The notes beneath the pieces are model-generated. The model was not told the DNA's origin. It ran no database searches and saw nothing but the letters and a program-made list of their open reading frames with translations. Shown one piece after another: positions 35,822 to 39,159 of a stretch of 39,159 nt of DNA (its first letter is position 1; every line of letters starts with the position of its first letter). The position numbers and the translations under genes are program-made. Source of the DNA: Bryobacterales bacterium (GTDB lineage: Bacteria > Acidobacteriota > Terriglobia > Bryobacterales > Bryobacteraceae); assembly GCA_025350625.1 (NCBI GenBank), contig JANXXL010000276.1, forward strand, positions 1 to 39,159. The letters run 5' to 3'.

Positions 35822-36433
35822 CTAGCGGCGATAATAATCGTTGTCGCGGTAATACTCGTGGTAATGCGAGCCGTTGCGGTCAATCCCGCGATCGGGAACA
35901 TCTACATTGAGTGGAGTCTGAATGCGGAATGACAAAACAGAATCGCGCGGGATTCGAACGGAGCGTCCCTGGACCTGGCCGCCGCTAATGGCCCCAACAA
36001 TATTGCCGAGCAGGCTATTGTCCCGTTGAGACTCGATGTGGGTGGCGTCAGTCCGAATGCCGTACCGCCGGCCGTTTACGTTCACCGATTCCAGATCGAG
36101 AACCAGGTCGTTATCCCGCATAACCCGGACAATCAATTCGACGGTCGAACCGCGCGGGATTGCCAGGCGCCCGTCGCTCCCACGGACATCGCGATCCACG
36201 ATACCGGTATAGACACGGTTATCGCGTCGTTCGACATCGATCGTGTCATTTACCCGCACCGGAATATTTGTTCCGGATTCGATGCGTGAAATCCTATCGC
36301 CCCTGTCGCCGCCATAATTTCGCTCCTGTCCGCTCCGTTCCTGTCCTTCCTGGGCATAGCCCAGGGGCGCGATCGACAGAGCTCCAATTATGGCCAAGCC
36401 GCCTATAAAATTTACACTTTGGCTGGTTCGCAT
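35822..36433 (-). CDS. Secreted hypothetical protein, 203 residues
   Basis: An exported protein with a signal peptide (about 1-27, FIGGLAIIGALSIAPLGYA). It continues with an Arg/Gly/Asp-rich stretch (about 28-50), a beta-rich domain (about 52-165: IPVRVNDTIDVERRDNRVYTGIV and IPRGSTVELIVRVM) and a Tyr/His/Asp-rich tail (HYHEYYRDNDYYRR). The middle resembles TrbI/VirB10-like or outer-membrane stress proteins only in general shape; I cannot name a family. GGAGG at 36445-36441 is a perfect ribosome binding site with 7-base spacing, but it lies in an inverted repeat. A strong terminator follows the gene, so it forms a single-gene transcript. Confidence 0.8.
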   Translation of the reverse strand: MRTSQSVNFIGGLAIIGALSIAPLGYAQEGQERSGQERNYGGDRGDRISRIESGTNIPVRVNDTIDVERRDNRVYTGIVDRDVRGSDGRLAIPRGSTVELIVRVMRDNDLVLDLESVNVNGRRYGIRTDATHIESQRDNSLLGNIVGAISGGQVQGRSVRIPRDSVLSFRIQTPLNVDVPDRGIDRNGSHYHEYYRDNDYYRR

Positions 36434-36440
36434 AAAATTA

Positions 36441-36480
36441 CCTCCGCCCGTTGGAGTGCAAGTGGGCGGCCAAACGGAGG
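36441..36480 (-). promoter_or_regulatory. 5' leader hairpin that can pair with the ribosome binding site
   Basis: In the minus-strand RNA, CCUCCG (36480-36475) and CCGCCC (36469-36464) are each perfectly complementary to parts of CGGGCGGAGG (36450-36441), which contains the GGAGG ribosome binding site of the 203-residue gene. The two pairings exclude each other. Either could hide the site, so translation may depend on temperature, an RNA-binding factor or folding choice. Confidence 0.5.
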
Positions 36481-36569
36481 CGCTGAACCCACGGGATAAT
36501 CGCCATCGCTCTGAGGGCTAGTGTAAAAGTCGCACTCCGCCGGTTGCGAGAATTGCCGCTGTGTGTTTT

Positions 36570-38153
36570 TTACTGCTTTTCGTCGAAGGTGATCCCGGAC
36601 TCCGCACCGAACTTCCGGTAGTTGCGGAATTCGATCCGGTTACGGCTGCAATGCGACGACCCCTGCTGGCAATTTAGTACTTCAGAGGTTGTCGGCAGCA
36701 AGAATGGCTGGGTAGCCGCCAAGCGTACGAAATCGTAGTCGATCGCCTCTTCCACCTTGAGCAGGGGGAACAGCAGCGGCATGTTGCGGGATTCTATTTC
36801 GAGACGCAGCACGCGCGAAGTTTCGCGGTCGATCCAGACCGTTCCGCGAAACGCCGGGTAGTACAATTGCCCCGTCGTCATGACGCGCCAGTGAGAACGC
36901 TCGCGCGGCACATCGAATTTGAAAGTGGTGGCGTTCCGCCCGGCGATGGTATCCTGCCCGGTCCGGCGGAAGGTGGCCGCCGTGGAAGGATCGAACAGGT
37001 CGTCTACCAGCGAAGCGAACTCGCCGGTGGACCAGGAGCCGCCCACATCTTCCATCGACTTCTGCGGCTTGTTGCCGAGCTTGACGTTGGTATAGCTCTC
37101 CTGGCCGTTTTCGTAGGCGAGGTCGGCGCTGATGGTGTCGATGGCCTGCCATCCATCCTTCGGCCGGTCGCTCTCAAAGCGGGTGGTCAACTGGCGGCAA
37201 AAAAAGTTAGGCAGCGAACCGGTGTAGACAGCGGCAGCTTCCTTAGCTTTGACGATGACGGGATCTTCCTGGACCGGTATGCTTTCCGGAGCGGGCTCGG
37301 CCGCCGGTTCAGCCCGACGGGGTTCGCTGACGGCCGGAGGAGGCGACGGCCTATCCGTTCCTTTCGCGACGCTCGCTACTGTGTTCGGTTCCGTATTTCC
37401 CGCGGACGCGCGCGGGGCAGGTTTGCCTCGCCGAATTTGCGGGCGACCCGGATCGTCGGAATCCGGAGCGGGATCGTTAGGCCGCGTGATCGTGGTAGGG
37501 CGATTGTCAACTGTCTCTACCGCGGGCGCGGCGGCGGCAGGTTCCGCATTGGCTGCTGGGGTGGCGGGCTCGTCCTTGTTCTTGCGGCGCAGAGTTGGCC
37601 GGTCGTCATCGTTCTCGGGTCGGCCGGCGGACGGCTTTGCGCCGCTCGCGTGGAGATCGGGCAGGTCCCAAGTGCGTGCAGCCGCTTCGCGCTCAGCAGG
37701 GGTCCCGGGCTTATTGAAGGTCACCCCGGTGGCGGTGAAATAACCCTGATCGTCGGCAGTAGAATCCACTGTGACATGATCCGCGATGGCGAAGGAGCTA
37801 AGTTCGGCGGCCTTAGCATCCTTCAGAACCGCCATCTTATCGCCGATTTTATAAGTAATAATGCGGTGATCGTCGGCTTCGACCACAAACTGGTTGCCGC
37901 TCACCGCGCGCAGGATCCCGGTGGTGCTGATCGTGACCGGGGCATTGTCCTTGCGCCCTTTCGCAGGCGTCGAGTCACCCTTCTTGCCGCGCCCGCCGCG
38001 GCCTCCAGGGAACGGTCCGCCGGCGCCCGGACTGCCCGACCCGGGATAGCGGCCGCCGGAACCAGGAAACTGAATTTGCGCGGAGAGACTTGCAGCAAGC
38101 ACACTGCAAAGGACCAAGCGGACGGCAAACATGCTCTTTGAGACGCGGCCCAT
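36570..38153 (-). CDS. Large secreted hypothetical protein with Pro/Ala-rich linker
   Basis: A 527-residue exported protein. The start at 38153 follows GGAGG (38161-38157) and gives a signal peptide (about 9-25, FAVRLVLCSVLAASLSAQ); longer frames run into the purM promoter. A Gly/Pro-rich segment (about 28-60) is followed by a small beta-domain (about 68-135, GILRAVSGNQFVVEADDHRIITYKIGDK), a long Pro/Ala/Asp-rich disordered linker (about 150-310), and a C-terminal 200-residue domain (LPNFFCRQLTTRFESDRP ... GTVWIDRETSRVLRLEIES) that reads like a LolA/DUF-type beta sheet. The pattern is common in Acidobacteriota secreted proteins of unknown role. It is divergent from purM. Confidence 0.82.
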   Translation of the reverse strand: MGRVSKSMFAVRLVLCSVLAASLSAQIQFPGSGGRYPGSGSPGAGGPFPGGRGGRGKKGDSTPAKGRKDNAPVTISTTGILRAVSGNQFVVEADDHRIITYKIGDKMAVLKDAKAAELSSFAIADHVTVDSTADDQGYFTATGVTFNKPGTPAEREAAARTWDLPDLHASGAKPSAGRPENDDDRPTLRRKNKDEPATPAANAEPAAAAPAVETVDNRPTTITRPNDPAPDSDDPGRPQIRRGKPAPRASAGNTEPNTVASVAKGTDRPSPPPAVSEPRRAEPAAEPAPESIPVQEDPVIVKAKEAAAVYTGSLPNFFCRQLTTRFESDRPKDGWQAIDTISADLAYENGQESYTNVKLGNKPQKSMEDVGGSWSTGEFASLVDDLFDPSTAATFRRTGQDTIAGRNATTFKFDVPRERSHWRVMTTGQLYYPAFRGTVWIDRETSRVLRLEIESRNMPLLFPLLKVEEAIDYDFVRLAATQPFLLPTTSEVLNCQQGSSHCSRNRIEFRNYRKFGAESGITFDEKQ

Positions 38154-38174
38154 GCACCTCCAGTGTACAGCCCG

Positions 38175-38203
38175 TTCGCGGTGTGGGTCGCGTACCATAT
38201 AAG
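38175..38203 (+). promoter_or_regulatory. Candidate leaderless promoter of purM
   Basis: TATAAG at 38198-38203 is a good -10 and a weak -35 (TTCGCG, 38175-38180) lies 17 bp upstream. The expected start of transcription falls on the A of the purM ATG (38209). No ribosome binding site precedes the ATG, so the transcript may be leaderless. Confidence 0.45.
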
Positions 38204-38208
38204 ATTCC

Positions 38209-39159
38209 ATGGCACAGAAGGTTCGCAAGCTGGCTAAGAAGGAACACGGCATTCGTTATCAGGACGCCGGGGTGAGTATAAACGAAGCCGACCGTGCGGT
38301 GGCCTCGATCCGCGGCTTGGCTCGCAAGACCTTCACCAGCAGCGTGCTCACCGATATCGGCAGCTTCGGCGGTGGCTTTCTGCTCAATGGCTACCGCGAG
38401 CCGGTGCTGGTTTCGTCCGCGGATGGAGTCGGCACCAAGCTCAAACTCGCATTCCTCACGGGGCGCCATTCGACCATCGGTGAAGATCTGGTCAACCACT
38501 GCGTGAACGATATCGCCGTGCAGGGCGCCCTCCCCCTGTTCTTCATGGATTATTTTGCGGTGGGCAAGCTCGACGCGCGCGTGGCGGCGGAAGTAATCTC
38601 GGGCATCGCGCGGGGATGCAAGGCCAATGGCTGCGCCCTGATTGGCGGCGAGACGGCCGAGATGCCTGGCTTCTATGCGGCTGGCGAGTACGACCTGGCT
38701 GGCTTCATCGTCGGCGCGGTTGAGCGCAAGCGCCTCTTGACCGGCGCAAAGATACGCCCCGGCGATGTGCTGATCGGGCTGCCTTCGACCGGATTGCACA
38801 CCAACGGCTATTCGCTCGCGCGCAAGTTGCTCTTCGACGTAGCCGGACACGGGCCTTCCACGCGGCTGCACGATCTCGAAAGCACCATTGCCGACGAGCT
38901 GCTGAAGCTGCACCGCAGTTACCTGAAGCCGCTGCGCGCCCTAGATGAAGCGGGCTTGCTCAAGGGCGCCGCGCACATTACCGGCGGTGGCATCACCGAC
39001 AATACTCCGCGCATTCTGCCCAAGGCTCTGGGAGTACGCATCGACCTGGGCACCTGGCCGGTGCTGCCGATCTTTGAGCTGCTGCGCAAGATCGGACGCA
39101 TTCCCGAGCAGGATTGGCGGCGCACCTTCAACCTGGGAATCGGCATGATCTTTGTGGTC
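38209..39159 (+). CDS. purM: Phosphoribosylformylglycinamidine cyclo-ligase PurM (3' end beyond window)
   Basis: Cytoplasmic enzyme of de novo purine synthesis; it closes the imidazole ring of AIR using ATP. The 317 visible residues cover most of the usual length of about 345. Family motifs include SSADGVGTKLKLA (about 68-80), HCVNDIAVQGALPLFFMDYF (about 96-115), LIGGETAEMPGFY (about 144-156) and GLPSTGLHTNGYSLAR, and AHITGGGITDN near 257. The start ATG is supported by the conserved N-terminal start of the domain (IRYQDAGVSINEADRAV) shortly after. It is divergent from the secreted protein gene with 55 bp between them. Confidence 0.96.
   Translation, partial: MAQKVRKLAKKEHGIRYQDAGVSINEADRAVASIRGLARKTFTSSVLTDIGSFGGGFLLNGYREPVLVSSADGVGTKLKLAFLTGRHSTIGEDLVNHCVNDIAVQGALPLFFMDYFAVGKLDARVAAEVISGIARGCKANGCALIGGETAEMPGFYAAGEYDLAGFIVGAVERKRLLTGAKIRPGDVLIGLPSTGLHTNGYSLARKLLFDVAGHGPSTRLHDLESTIADELLKLHRSYLKPLRALDEAGLLKGAAHITGGGITDNTPRILPKALGVRIDLGTWPVLPIFELLRKIGRIPEQDWRRTFNLGIGMIFVV

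Noticed and set aside
36867-38141. 424-codon plus-strand frame
   Set aside because: Opposite the large secreted protein; Arg/Gly-rich shadow translation.
37975-38913. 312-codon minus-strand frame across purM
   Set aside because: purM is certain on the other strand.

Overview
The window looks like a chromosomal segment from a high-GC member of the Acidobacteriota, most likely Bryobacterales (Solibacter relatives). The grounds are a secreted NHL-repeat protein carrying the TIGR03437 'Solibacter C-terminal' type domain, a Ser/Thr kinase fused to a TolB-like/TPR sensor, an exported tricorn-type protease, and secreted families typical of that group. This placement is inference from gene content; there is no rRNA, tRNA, CRISPR array, IS element or phage gene in the window.

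Layout. 1-1273 (-): queE (cut by the window edge) and queC of 7-deazaguanine synthesis. 1311-2854: a MarR regulator divergent from a DoxX-azoreductase pair, with two operator-like boxes between them. 2925-8327: an OPT-family transporter and a tricorn protease. 8330-8776: a possible 33-residue membrane peptide and rpsU (bS21). 8810-13808 (-): a TolB/TPR Ser/Thr kinase and a secreted TPR protein; a 25-bp direct repeat made from the rpsU 3' end brackets the kinase. 14094-15909: a SoxC-like sulfite dehydrogenase and its cytochrome c. 16162-18124: a VPEID-CTERM peptide next to exosortase E/protease (XrtE). 18272-22298: a zinc-ribbon membrane peptide, a secreted protein of unknown function and an IorA/IorB-type molybdenum hydroxylase. 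22365-23158: a foreign-looking HEPN-like gene followed by a fragment of a second iorB. 23159-26140: RNase J and a GlcD-type FAD oxidase. 26121-32192 (-): dprA, topA, a membrane-anchored methyltransferase, an FkbM-type methyltransferase and a DUF4833-like protein. 32216-32921 (+): two small hypothetical genes. 32928-38153 (-): the NHL/TIGR03437 protein, a small secreted protein with a clear terminator, and a large secreted protein. 38209-end (+): purM, cut by the edge.

How the genes work together. queC and queE form a translationally coupled pair. MarR, DoxX and the azoreductase match a quinone/azo-compound stress unit. SoxC-like protein plus cytochrome c is a periplasmic sulfite-oxidising pair, and the IorAB-type enzyme is a second exported Mo enzyme. 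The XrtE locus encodes a transpeptidase and what is probably its dedicated substrate, whose mature part is only about 27 residues with no hydrophobic residue. dprA-topA is a common conserved neighbourhood.

The items most worth a second look are the XrtE/VPEID pair, the HEPN-like gene with a perfect inverted repeat over its start codon and an iorB scar after it, the rpsU-end repeat, the paired modules inserted in the TIGR03437 domain, and a hairpin that can hide the ribosome binding site of the 35822-36433 gene.
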